Shown here piece by piece: positions 36,958 through 46,900 of a DNA stretch of 64,000 nt. Within the stretch, counting starts at the first letter, position 1, and each line of letters starts with the position of its first letter. The notes beneath the pieces are model-generated. The model worked only from the letters and a program-made list of their open reading frames with translations, searched no databases and was not told where the DNA came from. The translations under genes were made by a program, and so were the position numbers. Origin of the DNA: Trichomonas tenax (taxonomy: Eukaryota > Parabasalia > Trichomonadida > Trichomonadidae); assembly GCA_023091735.1 (NCBI GenBank), contig JALKBU010000059.1, positions 1 to 64,000 of the forward strand. The letters run 5' to 3'.

Positions 36958-38088
36958 ATGGCTGAAGAAGACGTTCAGACACTCGTTATCGATAACGGCT
37001 CTGGTATGTGCAAGGCTGGCTTCTCTGGTGATGAGGCCCCACGCTCTGTTTTCCCATCCGTAGTTGGCCGCCCGAAGTACAAACAGCAGCTTGTCGGTGG
37101 CAACGCTAAGGATGTTTTCGTCGGTGATGAGGCTTGCTCCAAGGCTGGTGTCCTCATCCTCAAGTACCCAATTGAGCACGGTATCGTCAACAACTGGGAT
37201 GATATGGAGAAGATCTGGCACCACACATTCTACAACGAGCTCCGTGTCGACCCAACAGAGCACCCAGTTCTTCTCACAGAAGCCCCACTCAACCCAAAGG
37301 CTAACCGTGAAAAAATGATCTCCCTCATGTTCGACACATTCAACGTCCCATCCTTCTATGTCGGTATCCAGGCCGTTCTTTCCCTCTACTCTTCTGGCCG
37401 TACAACAGGTATCGTCTTCGATGCTGGTGATGGTGTTTCTCACACAGTCCCAATTTACGAAGGCTACTCCCTCCCACATGCAATCATGAGACTCAACCTT
37501 GCTGGCCGTGACCTCACAGCTTGGATGGTTAAGCTCCTCACAGAGCGTGGTAACGCTTTCAACACAACAGCCGAAAAGGAAATCGTTCGTGACATCAAGG
37601 AGAAGCTTTGCTATGTCGCCCTCGACTTCGATGCTGAAATGGAGAAGGCTGCTACAGACTCCTCAATCAACGTCAACTACACACTTCCAGATGGCAACGT
37701 TATCACCGTCGGTAACGAGCGCTTCCGCTGCCCAGAAATGCTCTTCAAGCCATACTTCGATGGCATGGAGTACGATGGTATTGACAAGACACTCTTTGAT
37801 TCCATCATGAAGTGCGATATTGATGTTCGTAAGGATCTCTATGCTAACATCGTTCTTTCTGGTGGTACAACAATGTACAAGGGTCTTCCAGAACGTCTTG
37901 ACAAGGAAATCACAGCTCTCGCTCCACCAACAATGAAGGTCAAGATCGTCGCCCCAGAAGAGCGCAAGTACGCCGTTTGGGTCGGCGGTTCCATCCTTGC
38001 TTCCCTCGCCACATTCCCACAGATGGTCATCACAAAGGAGGAGTACGACGAGGCTGGCCCATCCATTGTCCACCGCAAGTGCTTCTAA
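36958..38088 (+). CDS. ACT: Actin
   Basis: A 376-residue actin, the standard length, starting [16 protein letters not shown]. Nucleotide-binding loops are intact: [14 protein letters not shown] (about 12-25), [12 protein letters not shown] (about 150-160), and a C-terminal V-H-R-K-C-F. Trichomonad actins carry small differences from animal actin, such as the R-K-C-F end shared widely. The ORF extends upstream to an ATG at 36937, but this start gives the normal N-terminus and sits next to an initiator-like motif. The stop is TAAA. Codons are strongly biased, as for a highly expressed gene. Confidence 0.98.
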   Translation: MAEEDVQTLVIDNGSGMCKAGFSGDEAPRSVFPSVVGRPKYKQQLVGGNAKDVFVGDEACSKAGVLILKYPIEHGIVNNWDDMEKIWHHTFYNELRVDPTEHPVLLTEAPLNPKANREKMISLMFDTFNVPSFYVGIQAVLSLYSSGRTTGIVFDAGDGVSHTVPIYEGYSLPHAIMRLNLAGRDLTAWMVKLLTERGNAFNTTAEKEIVRDIKEKLCYVALDFDAEMEKAATDSSINVNYTLPDGNVITVGNERFRCPEMLFKPYFDGMEYDGIDKTLFDSIMKCDIDVRKDLYANIVLSGGTTMYKGLPERLDKEITALAPPTMKVKIVAPEERKYAVWVGGSILASLATFPQMVITKEEYDEAGPSIVHRKCF

Positions 38089-38193
38089 AATTAAAATGCG
38101 ATTTTATTGTCTCAAATTTAATATTTGTTTTCAAATTCTCATCTTGAGTTGATATAAAAAAAATATAAATTAATAAAATTAAAAAAGCTTTAC

Positions 38194-41100
38194 TTACACA
38201 ACCTTTGGTGGATCGAAGAAGAGCGGTTGATCCTCCTTCGCTGCAATAGTCTCCTTCTCCATAACGAGAAGGGTCTCACTGTATGCGATCTCGTTCCAGA
38301 CAGACATTGCAAGCCATGTCGGCGTTGATGCCGCGAATATCATTGTCATGAGGAGCAAAATCGCTGTGAACGAGTTGAAGCACTCTCCGAAGAAGCCCTG
38401 CCAGTCTCTGCCCTGGCCGTACTTCAGCAAGTAGCTCGATTGGAAGATGCCAGAGAACGCGACGAGAAGCAAGAGGTTTCCGATAAGCAATATAAGCGAA
38501 TAGTACGTCAACGTATTGAGCTGCGACATCATATAGAATGAGACATTAATGACGTTGGCGAAGTAGACGATGATTGAGAGATAGTCTCTGCCCAAGTCCT
38601 TTCCTGTGGACACCTGAATGAACGCCTCTCCAGTGAGGAAGTACGCGACGAGCATTGTTGCGACTGCCTGATAGATGGCGAGATACATCCACGACAAGTT
38701 CTTGAAGGAAATCGTGAGTGGGTTTCTCAACTTCTTGTACAGGAAAGACAGTCTGTACAGGAAGTTCTCCGACACGTCCTTCTCGAATAAAATGGCAAGA
38801 AGAGGAATGAATGTCCAGATCTGGTTAAATGTCAACAGGCTGAGCGGGCCGAAGAACGACTGGCCGGAGAAACCGGTCCAGATCTGATACAGCGCCTGGC
38901 AGCTTCCGAACTGGAGGGCTTTGTAGAACGAGAAGTGGACGGCGAGGACAGATCTGTGGAGAGATGTATGCCCGTGGATGAGAATGAGTCTGCAGAGAGA
39001 TCTGAATGATGGAACAGCGAAGTCGCATGATGTGTAATTGGAGTGTCCGTCCTCAGCGAGCATTCCTATGCCGACATCAGCTGTACGAAGCAGCTGCGTA
39101 TCATTCGCGCCATCGCCGACAGCAAGAACTCTCCTTCCTGTCAACTGTAGACCAGCGACGATGTCCGCCTTTGTCTGTGGCTTGCAGCGATAGAAGATGA
39201 CGCAGCGCGCTCTGAAGAGTCCTTCGACGAAGCCTTCGTGCTGAAGCGCATTATTCAGAATGTTTCCGCTCATTGAGTCAACGAGCACAGTGAAAGAGTT
39301 CTCTGGGACCAACATTGCCTTGTGCTGGAAGTCGTCCAAGTCGTTGATGAGGTTGTTGTCTCTTAAGTGGACGATCTTCTCGTTTGTTCTGATTAAGTTG
39401 AGGGATGCCGCAGTGATGATTGTGTTCTTGTGTGCATCGCCTGTCGCGACCCAGATCTTCAATCCCGCCTGCTGCAAGACGTCGACGGTGATCTGGACAT
39501 CCTGCTGGAGCGCGTCTTCGATGCCGACTGTCCCGAGGTATGTCATATCCTGGTAAATCTCTTCGACAGGCATCTGCTCTGTGTATCCCTCGATGCGCCT
39601 GTAGGAAACGCCGAGAGTCCTGAGGCCGCGCATCTGCAGCTTGTCGAACTGGATCGCCTGCGGGCCGGAGTTCTTCGTGCAGATCGGGAGGACGCAGTCC
39701 GGGGCGCCCTTCGTGTACGCGAAGATGCCGTTTTGATCCTCGATGATGACTGTCATGCGGAAGTCCGTTCTGTTGAATGGGATGACGCGCATGATCTTGT
39801 ACTCGTACGTGCCGAATGGCGCAGAAACAGCCGCTCTATCCTGTGAAAGACGGCTGAACTCGAATCCCAACTGCCTAAGTCCGCGAATGATCGCAAGTTC
39901 ATCCTCAGAAGAGCCGAATAACTCTCCCTGATCAGTGATGTTGACGGAGTGGCAAATGGAGAGCGCTCTCGTCATCTCAATTAGGCTGACGTCATCGCCT
40001 GGTTCGCTTAAGAGCTTCTTGAGGTTGTCATCGACTTGGATGGAAGCTGCTTCGTCTTCACCGAACGCGTTCTTGCCGACGTACATCGAAATGAAGTCCA
40101 AAGTGTTCTTTGTGAGAGTGCCTGTTTTATCAGCGACAATGATGTCGATGGCACCTAAGTTCTCTGTGATGTTCGTCGAGAGAGCCTGCGCAGAAACACC
40201 GGTGATCGGGTCGACGAAGTTTAAGTCATTTGCGATGAAAATGCCGTAAATGAACCTGAAAATCGGAAGCATCAATTTGAGAGTGATTGGGATCAAGAAG
40301 GAAAGCAGCAGCAAGTTCCTCGTGATGCAAACTAATGCAACAAAGAACTTGATGTTGTGCCAGACTTCGATTGCGCCGACATATGTCGAAGGTTCGTTCG
40401 CTTGGTTCATTTTCTCGAGGAAGAAATATCCGAGTAAGCCGAGAATCGTGGCGACAATAACCTGAAGTGTAAACATGACAACTGTCAATTTTTCGAGGTA
40501 AACATCGATCAATGTTCTTCTTGCGATATATTTGATCTTTGAGTTTCCTGTTCTGCAGTGAGAGCCTGTGTATAGCGCGAGGAAGTAGAAAACACCCGAA
40601 TTCTGAACGACAGAACCGCGTTCAACGAAGTTTGAGTTGTCGAAAGTGGTGATAATATCTCCGTTGTCTTTTAACTCGAATTTCGATGTCATTTTGTGGA
40701 CTTTCACGGAGGAGTCGAATTTAGACTGTGGCGTAACGCCCGTGTTTTGCAGTAAGAATTCGCCTGTAATTTCGCGTGTCTCAACTTCGGGACTTGTTGC
40801 GTCAACGTGACCGGTGATGAGCGACAAATTCGTTGAATCAGGAATTCTGATTGGATATTTATCTTTCGGTTTCGATTCGCCATCGATCGTCGAAGTATTC
40901 ACCAAAACAGAGATCTGATCGGTTTTGAGGACGATGCAGTCGCACGGCAGCGGTGTGTGATCGTCGATTTGTATGATATCTCCAGGTCTGATTTTTTGAT
41001 AGTTGAAACTGCATTGAATATGATCTCTAAATACAGTATAGATATGTTTCTCATTCATTTTGACCGATTTTGCTGTCTTGTGGAAGTCCCACGCTTGAAT

Positions 41101-41358
41101 TAGATATGAAAAAAGGAAAACAACGAGCAATGGCAGAAAAGTTGTCAGCGCGTTTGTCGTCGCCAAGTCTCCCGGCAATATATGAAATATACCGAGTATC
41201 AAAAAGTAGATAGAATAGAAAGAATTCAACTCAACGAGGATAACCTGCCAAGCAAGAACTAGATACATGATGATGGAGGTGCTGTTCTTGTTTTTTGGGA
41301 ATTTCTCGTTCTGAGAGGAGTCTCCAATAACAACATGATGAAGCTGATGAACCTCCAT
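38194..41358 (-). CDS. P4-type ATPase (phospholipid flippase)
   Basis: A 1054-residue P-type ATPase. The phosphorylation motif D-K-T-G-T-L-T contains Asp410; the hinge G-D-G-A-N-D and a late G-F-S-G-Q-S motif also match P4-ATPases, which flip aminophospholipids to the cytosolic leaflet. The M4 P-I motif appears as L-I-P-I-T-L. The actuator loop reads D-G-E-S-K-P-K where P4 enzymes usually have D-G-E-T-N-L-K. Four to six hydrophobic segments bracket the cytoplasmic part, with more at the C-terminal end. Usually partnered by a CDC50 subunit, not seen here. The leader begins CGTGACAGAAAAATAA, resembling that of the karyopherin gene. Confidence 0.88.
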   Translation of the reverse strand: MEVHQLHHVVIGDSSQNEKFPKNKNSTSIIMYLVLAWQVILVELNSFYSIYFLILGIFHILPGDLATTNALTTFLPLLVVFLFSYLIQAWDFHKTAKSVKMNEKHIYTVFRDHIQCSFNYQKIRPGDIIQIDDHTPLPCDCIVLKTDQISVLVNTSTIDGESKPKDKYPIRIPDSTNLSLITGHVDATSPEVETREITGEFLLQNTGVTPQSKFDSSVKVHKMTSKFELKDNGDIITTFDNSNFVERGSVVQNSGVFYFLALYTGSHCRTGNSKIKYIARRTLIDVYLEKLTVVMFTLQVIVATILGLLGYFFLEKMNQANEPSTYVGAIEVWHNIKFFVALVCITRNLLLLSFLIPITLKLMLPIFRFIYGIFIANDLNFVDPITGVSAQALSTNITENLGAIDIIVADKTGTLTKNTLDFISMYVGKNAFGEDEAASIQVDDNLKKLLSEPGDDVSLIEMTRALSICHSVNITDQGELFGSSEDELAIIRGLRQLGFEFSRLSQDRAAVSAPFGTYEYKIMRVIPFNRTDFRMTVIIEDQNGIFAYTKGAPDCVLPICTKNSGPQAIQFDKLQMRGLRTLGVSYRRIEGYTEQMPVEEIYQDMTYLGTVGIEDALQQDVQITVDVLQQAGLKIWVATGDAHKNTIITAASLNLIRTNEKIVHLRDNNLINDLDDFQHKAMLVPENSFTVLVDSMSGNILNNALQHEGFVEGLFRARCVIFYRCKPQTKADIVAGLQLTGRRVLAVGDGANDTQLLRTADVGIGMLAEDGHSNYTSCDFAVPSFRSLCRLILIHGHTSLHRSVLAVHFSFYKALQFGSCQALYQIWTGFSGQSFFGPLSLLTFNQIWTFIPLLAILFEKDVSENFLYRLSFLYKKLRNPLTISFKNLSWMYLAIYQAVATMLVAYFLTGEAFIQVSTGKDLGRDYLSIIVYFANVINVSFYMMSQLNTLTYYSLILLIGNLLLLVAFSGIFQSSYLLKYGQGRDWQGFFGECFNSFTAILLLMTMIFAASTPTWLAMSVWNEIAYSETLLVMEKETIAAKEDQPLFFDPPKVV

Positions 41359-42375
41359 GTTGCTAATTTATTTTTCTGTCACGTAATTATATTTATGCGT
41401 TATTTTTATCTTTTCTTCATGATTTAGATTTTTTATTATCTAAATATCACTTTTTGCAATGAAATCTCCAAAAATATTTTAAATAAATTTTATCATGTAA
41501 TTATTTATTTGTCATTTTCATAATTTTGAATTTTTCGGTGTGGTATAGATTTTGTACAAAATGAGCATCACTTTTTGTAGTATAATATGATGAATATTTT
41601 GAAAAAATTCAAAAAATATCTTAAATTGATGAAATAATAGGTGAGTTCTTATTACAATAGAGCTTCTGTGTTTGTTTCATCAAAATAAATTGTCTTTTGT
41701 TGATATTTAATTTTCATGATTTCATTTTTCATCGGGGAAATAGCAGTTTAGCAGTGAATATATTCATAGATATCTATTTCTATTTTAAATTCCAAATGAT
41801 ATGATCTTAATTCATGATTTAGTGTTTCGATTAGATATTGAATTAAATTTTTATCAAGTTATCCGTGGTTTTTCTATCAAAATGTATCAAGATAGAAAAG
41901 TTATAAATAAAAGTACCTTGATAAGTTTGCTAAACGATAGTTTATAAAATTGTTCATTAGTCTGGCTGAAAATATTCAAAATTTTATGAGTAGCTCACAG
42001 TAGATAAAGAACATCAATATGTACAAAAATCAGCGCGAGAATTCCATTGAATGATCAGATATAAAAAACAAAAAAAACTTGAATTCAAAACATAATTCTC
42101 TGTATTTAACGAATAACCCAATTTGTTTCACAGCGTACAACTGTGCATTGTTACAATAAGTAACTTCTTCCGAATGATTGAAAATATTTGAATCAATCTG
42201 ATTAACGCCCATTTCTTCATCACAGAGCTTAATAGAGCAATTTTTGATTTTACAGTCTTTTATAATTTTGTTTCCTAAGAAGAAAATCACTTCCAAAACC
42301 ACAGAAGATTGCTATTCCATCACGATCACTTGCGTTTGCAGTAAAAAGGTCTGTATTTTTTGTTGCTTAAATCTG
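41359..42375. other. 1-kb AT-rich spacer
   Basis: No supported gene. A 90-codon minus-strand frame (42030-42302) overlaps the upstream extension of the next gene and is left uncalled. The rest is homogenous AT-rich sequence with long poly(A/T) runs. Confidence 0.55.
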
Positions 42376-42978
42376 ATGGATTCAGCAATGAAGAAGAAAA
42401 TTTACATCTATAAGGATTTGTTATGGTTATTTTTTGAAAAGACATATAAAAATATCTCAATTCAAAAAATAATCATTAGAAAATTGGAACAACTTGAGAT
42501 TATGAGCTGCGAGTCACATTGTGGCTTTGTGATCAAGCTGATGAGTGTAAGAAACGGAATGTGGCTGAAAGAAGTTAACCAAGATGCTCTAATTTCATGC
42601 TTGAAGGAGATCGAGAATGCAAATATTGTTTTTATATACAAAGGAATACAGCTCGTTGAAACAATGAGTTTCAGGTTCTATGACATTGCTGATGGAGACA
42701 CGATATTCTCTTGGGAGCAACAATCAAACATTGAAAAAAGATTTTATGATCAGAAGAAAATTGATAAGGAGCTCAAATTAGAACGAATGAAAATGATGGA
42801 CACGAACTTAAAAATGATGTTTTTAAGTCCAAATCTTGACAGAAAGTGGGAGAGAAAAATTATTAAATTTTATTCTTTGACAAACGAACCGTTTTCTTTC
42901 ATGAAAGAGCCTCCATTCATGAATACGCCTGCTTTGTTGAAGCCTTTTTCAATTTCATTACCAAAATTTTGGATTTAA
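42376..42978 (+). CDS. Small protein with a ubiquitin-like domain
   Basis: From this ATG the protein is 200 residues. The middle (about 70-108) reads I-V-F-I-Y-K-G-I-Q-L-V-E-T-M-S-F-R-F-Y-D-I-A-D-G-D-T-I, where I-Y-K-G-x-x-L and the closing D-G-D-T-I-F follow the ubiquitin-fold pattern (strand, K-G-x-x-L, loop, D-x-D-T-I). A charged helix then leads to a C-terminus rich in Pro/Phe. The N-terminal 60 residues are charged and helical. No diGly terminus, so it is not a conjugated modifier. The start could also be the Met at 42388. Codons are AT-rich; the gene looks real but divergent. Confidence 0.5.
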   Translation: MDSAMKKKIYIYKDLLWLFFEKTYKNISIQKIIIRKLEQLEIMSCESHCGFVIKLMSVRNGMWLKEVNQDALISCLKEIENANIVFIYKGIQLVETMSFRFYDIADGDTIFSWEQQSNIEKRFYDQKKIDKELKLERMKMMDTNLKMMFLSPNLDRKWERKIIKFYSLTNEPFSFMKEPPFMNTPALLKPFSISLPKFWI

Positions 42979-43007
42979 TCTGAATTTTTTATTATAAATT
43001 TACTGTA

Positions 43008-43332
43008 CGTAAGGTATAATAAAAAGTCACGAAAAAGTGATGCGTTTACATGGCAGTTATAAATATGTTTTGACATGTAAAGTCTGCCATTTTAACAAAG
43101 AGTGTTATATTAAGCTTGATAGACTCTCTAACAAGCTTGAAATGAACTATAACAAGCTTATTCGACGCTTTAATAAGCTTGATAGATTCTCTAATATGAT
43201 TTTCAGATGCTATAACAAGTTTAATTGAACTTTATAAATACAGATTCTAATTAGCTAACCAATTTTACATGTCAAAATGAAATGCATTTGCCATGTAAAC
43301 ACTTTTCGTGACTCTTTATTATACCCAACAGT
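43008..43332. mobile_element. MITE-like element with terminal inverted repeats and 12-bp target duplication
   Basis: A 325-bp element. Its ends are inverted copies with the pattern GGTATAATAAA(A/G)AGTCACGAAAA...TTTACATGGCA (left 43013-43057, right 43287-43325, a few indels). Inside each end is another inverted pair, TTTTGACATGTAAA. The 12 bases AAATTTACTGTA occur on both outer edges (42996-43007 and 43333-43344) as a direct repeat, like a target-site duplication. The interior has four or five copies of a TAAGCTTGATAGA-like unit and no ORF over 63 codons. Non-autonomous, and possibly related to the TGACATGTA blocks elsewhere. Confidence 0.75.
43100..43215. repeat. Internal tandem units (AACAAGCTT / AATAAGCTTGATAGA) within the MITE
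   Basis: Units sharing T-A-A-x-A-A-G-C-T-T, some followed by GATAGA, recur about every 25-30 bases: near 43110, 43130, 43150, 43175 and 43213. Confidence 0.5.
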
Positions 43333-43927
43333 AAATTTACTGTATATATTGTTGACATCATGTTTCAATTGTTTTTATTTTCTTTAATTTTTTTTGAATT
43401 TTACACTCAAGAAAATGAATGAATATTAAACTCTATAAAAGAGCTTTAGATTTACAAATCTCACAGCACAATACCCTATTGTTATGTGAAGATATCTATT
43501 AATTGTATAAAGTATATCTTCAATATTAAGGTGATATTTATCAATTTGAATGTTATGATAATGAAATATCTAAAATTTATAATGTTCTATAGAAGTTGTT
43601 CAAAGAACAAGAAGTGGAATAGATAGCATAATACATTGTGAAGTAATGTGTTAATGCGCTATCTCATATTATTAGTAGTGTTATATGATGAAATATCTGA
43701 TGAGGAATGAAAATATGAAATCACAAAATAGCAAATCAACAAGATATATCTTAAGAATGCATAAAGATTTTCCATCATTTGAATGAATGATATCAAGTAA
43801 TTATGGAAAATATGAACATATAAAATGAAATTTTGATGAAATTTATTGATGATTCATGATGTACTACCTATATTCCAGATAAAAATAAAAACGATTTTTT
43901 TGAGGCCGTTTATAAAATTTTATAAAA

Positions 43928-46900
43928 ATGTTTTCTAATTCCTTTACTATCGATCCAGAGATGGGTTTATTTCCGCCAACCGTCTTTGGGTCGACCGCCC
44001 GACTCGTCGTTAAAATTAATAACAACTCTGACAAATTATTGAGATATGAATGGCGAAAATATGCGACAGAGGAACAAGAAAACAGGTTAATTCGGGGGTT
44101 GGACCATTGTACACCACAATATAGACAAAACAAATACGAAAATATAGTTTTTTCATCAAATTATTTTAAATTCGAAACTTCTTCTTCAGAAATTTGGCCT
44201 AAAAAGTATCAGCAGATCATAATTTCGTTTACTCCGACGCAGCAAAACACTATTAACGAAATTGCTTATTTATACAATTTAGATACAAATGAAAGAATTC
44301 CTTTTTCGCTTCAAGGATCGGGAATTCCACCTCACGCAGAATTGAATATCGAAATGATCAATGCCGGACACATTTGCTTCGACAGATCATATCAATATCA
44401 AGCATTACTACGAAATAGCGGAATGATACCATATGACTTCGAAATTGAGGACTACAGTAACAGGCAAATCGGTTTTGAGTTCAAACCCGATCGCGGATCT
44501 TTGAGTGTTGGCGCGACTGTTCCGATCGAAATTACTGTGCTTGCGAATAAAATCGGTTTGTTCAATGAGCAATTCACAGTTAGAATAGTCGGCGCGGAAT
44601 ATGTTTCACCAAAGCTCGTTGTCAGAGGAAGAGTTATTGGACCAACTTTCTATATAACACCGAAATCGGTAAACTTCGGAACAGTTTCGTTCGGATTTTT
44701 ATACACACAGACACTTGAAATAACTAATGACAGCGATATTCCGTTTGACTACCAGCTTGTTATTCACCAGGATCCAACGTTTAGGCTCAGCGAAGTCTCA
44801 GTAATGCCAGATCACGGAATTATTCAAAAGTTCTCAAAGCAGAAAGTGAAGTTAGAATTTTTACCAGTAGACTTGAAGAAATACAGCATCAAACTCGATG
44901 TAATGAGTCCCGAGTACGAGAAGCCTCTGATGACAATACCAGTAAGAGCGGAGTGCATTTGTCCAGAGGTTTCTGTCGAGAAAACTGACATCGATGTCGG
45001 GCAGATATTCATCAGAAAAAGAACTCCGGTTGTCGTCAGGATATGCAACAGGACAGGATTTCCAGCGAAATACGAATACATAGAGCCAACAGATCCAACG
45101 ATATTGGAAGCATCGTTTGATATAGAAAAAAGAACCGGAGATCTTCCGGCTTTTAAGACAACGGAGGTTAAATTTTACATTACACCAAAAATCATCGGAA
45201 GCATTCAACTGATTCGATATTTGAAAATTTTAGGCAGCAAACTCAATCCTTTGTCTTTTTTGGTTCACGCGGACTCTGTAGGACCGATTATCAGTTACGC
45301 AGAAAAAGAAATAGATTTTGGAGCGATGAATGTTTTAAATGAAAATGTCTATGAATTAGTGTTCGAAAATCGAAGCGCAATAAATGCAGATTACAAAGTT
45401 TGCGTGCGAGGAAAAGGATTTTCTATAGATGAAAGCAATGGAACGATTGATCCTAATTCCAATCATGTCTTTAGAATTCGATGCAAGTTAACAGATGCGC
45501 AGCAATTTACTGGTGAATTCTTTATCATTATTGAACATTTAACACCAATTACAATTCCACTGAAAGCAAAAGGAAAGGGATCTCCGATAGTTTCGTCTAT
45601 TGACATGAGCAGGATCGACTTTGGATATTCATTCGTCGATGAAGTTGTCACGAAAATGTTTAAATTATCAAACAACGGAACGAGGCCGCTTGAAGTGAAA
45701 TGGGATGTAAAAAGAAACGGAAAGAAAGAGCTGAAAATATCAATAGAACCAGATCTAAAAGTCATTTATCCTGGCGAAGAAATCACATATAATGTTTCAT
45801 TGACGGCTGCAGGGCCAATTGATTACAAAGTCAACGCGATCTGCACTCAATTAAATGGAAAGAAATCAATCGAAATTTTCAACACGGAAATCTGCGGAAA
45901 AGTTATTGTTCACATGTTGGACTTCAAAAAGAGAACAATGGTGTTCAACTACATTCACAACACTGCGGCCGAAGAAATGCTTAATTCCAAAGACTCAAAG
46001 CCATCAAAATCGCTTCTTATGCCTATTCATCAGACAAACGAATTGACGAACAAAGGAGAATTGCCTTTAGACGTTTTTATCGATTGCCAGGAGCCTTTCT
46101 CGGTGTCCACAAGCAAGATCAGCACATTGCCAGGCCAAACTTATGAGTTCGATGTCATTTTTGATCCTTCTTTCAAAGAAGATTTCTCGAGTGAATCCGT
46201 TTTGCAGACAATCGTTTTCTATTTGGAAAACAACCCACACAAGTTCACGGTCGACCTCCAGGCCAACATGATGTTCCCCAACTTGAGCTTTGACATCACT
46301 AAAGATATCGATTTCGGTGTCCAGATGAAGAATACAGAAACGCAGAAAGTTCACAAGATGAAAAACATCAGCAACGTTGATGTTGAGTTTGTTTGGACTT
46401 TGTACAACAATACAGACGAAAATGCATCAAATATCTTCGATGTTATTCCAATCAGAGGCATTCTCAGACCGGGAGAGTCAGAAAACATCAATTTCCAATT
46501 CTTCGCAGCTTGGTCAGAATATAAATCGAATTTCGAAGCTAAAGCAGTTTGTCACGTCATTGGAGGTCCCGATTATGTATTCAAAATGGTCGGAAAGAGT
46601 GCGGAAATTGACTACAGAGTCTCTCCGACAGAATTAAACTTCGGAAATCGCTCATACAACGACACTTTGACGAGTGTTGTCATTATCGAAAATCCGACGC
46701 ATATCAAACTTCCTTTCCAGGTCAAAACGCCTTTCAAATCGATGTTCGAGGATTTTGTTGTTGAGCCTTCTTCCGGCGTTCTCAATCCAGGAGAGATGAA
46801 GACGCTTAATGTCTCTCTTGTTCCCGGAGTTCCTTTGAGCATTCAGGAGTGTTTTCTCATTCAGTTTGATGTTTTCCAAGAAGTAGAAATCCAAGTTTCT

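Larger units (their letters stand above)
42979..43927. other. Spacer holding a MITE-like element
   Basis: Bases 43008-43332 form the inverted-repeat element described separately. The remainder (about 43345-43927) is AT-rich with no gene. Confidence 0.6.

Noticed and set aside
42030..42302. 90-codon minus-strand ORF
   Set aside because: Overlaps the 5' region of the Ubl gene, is Phe/Cys/Ile-rich, and has no supporting motif.
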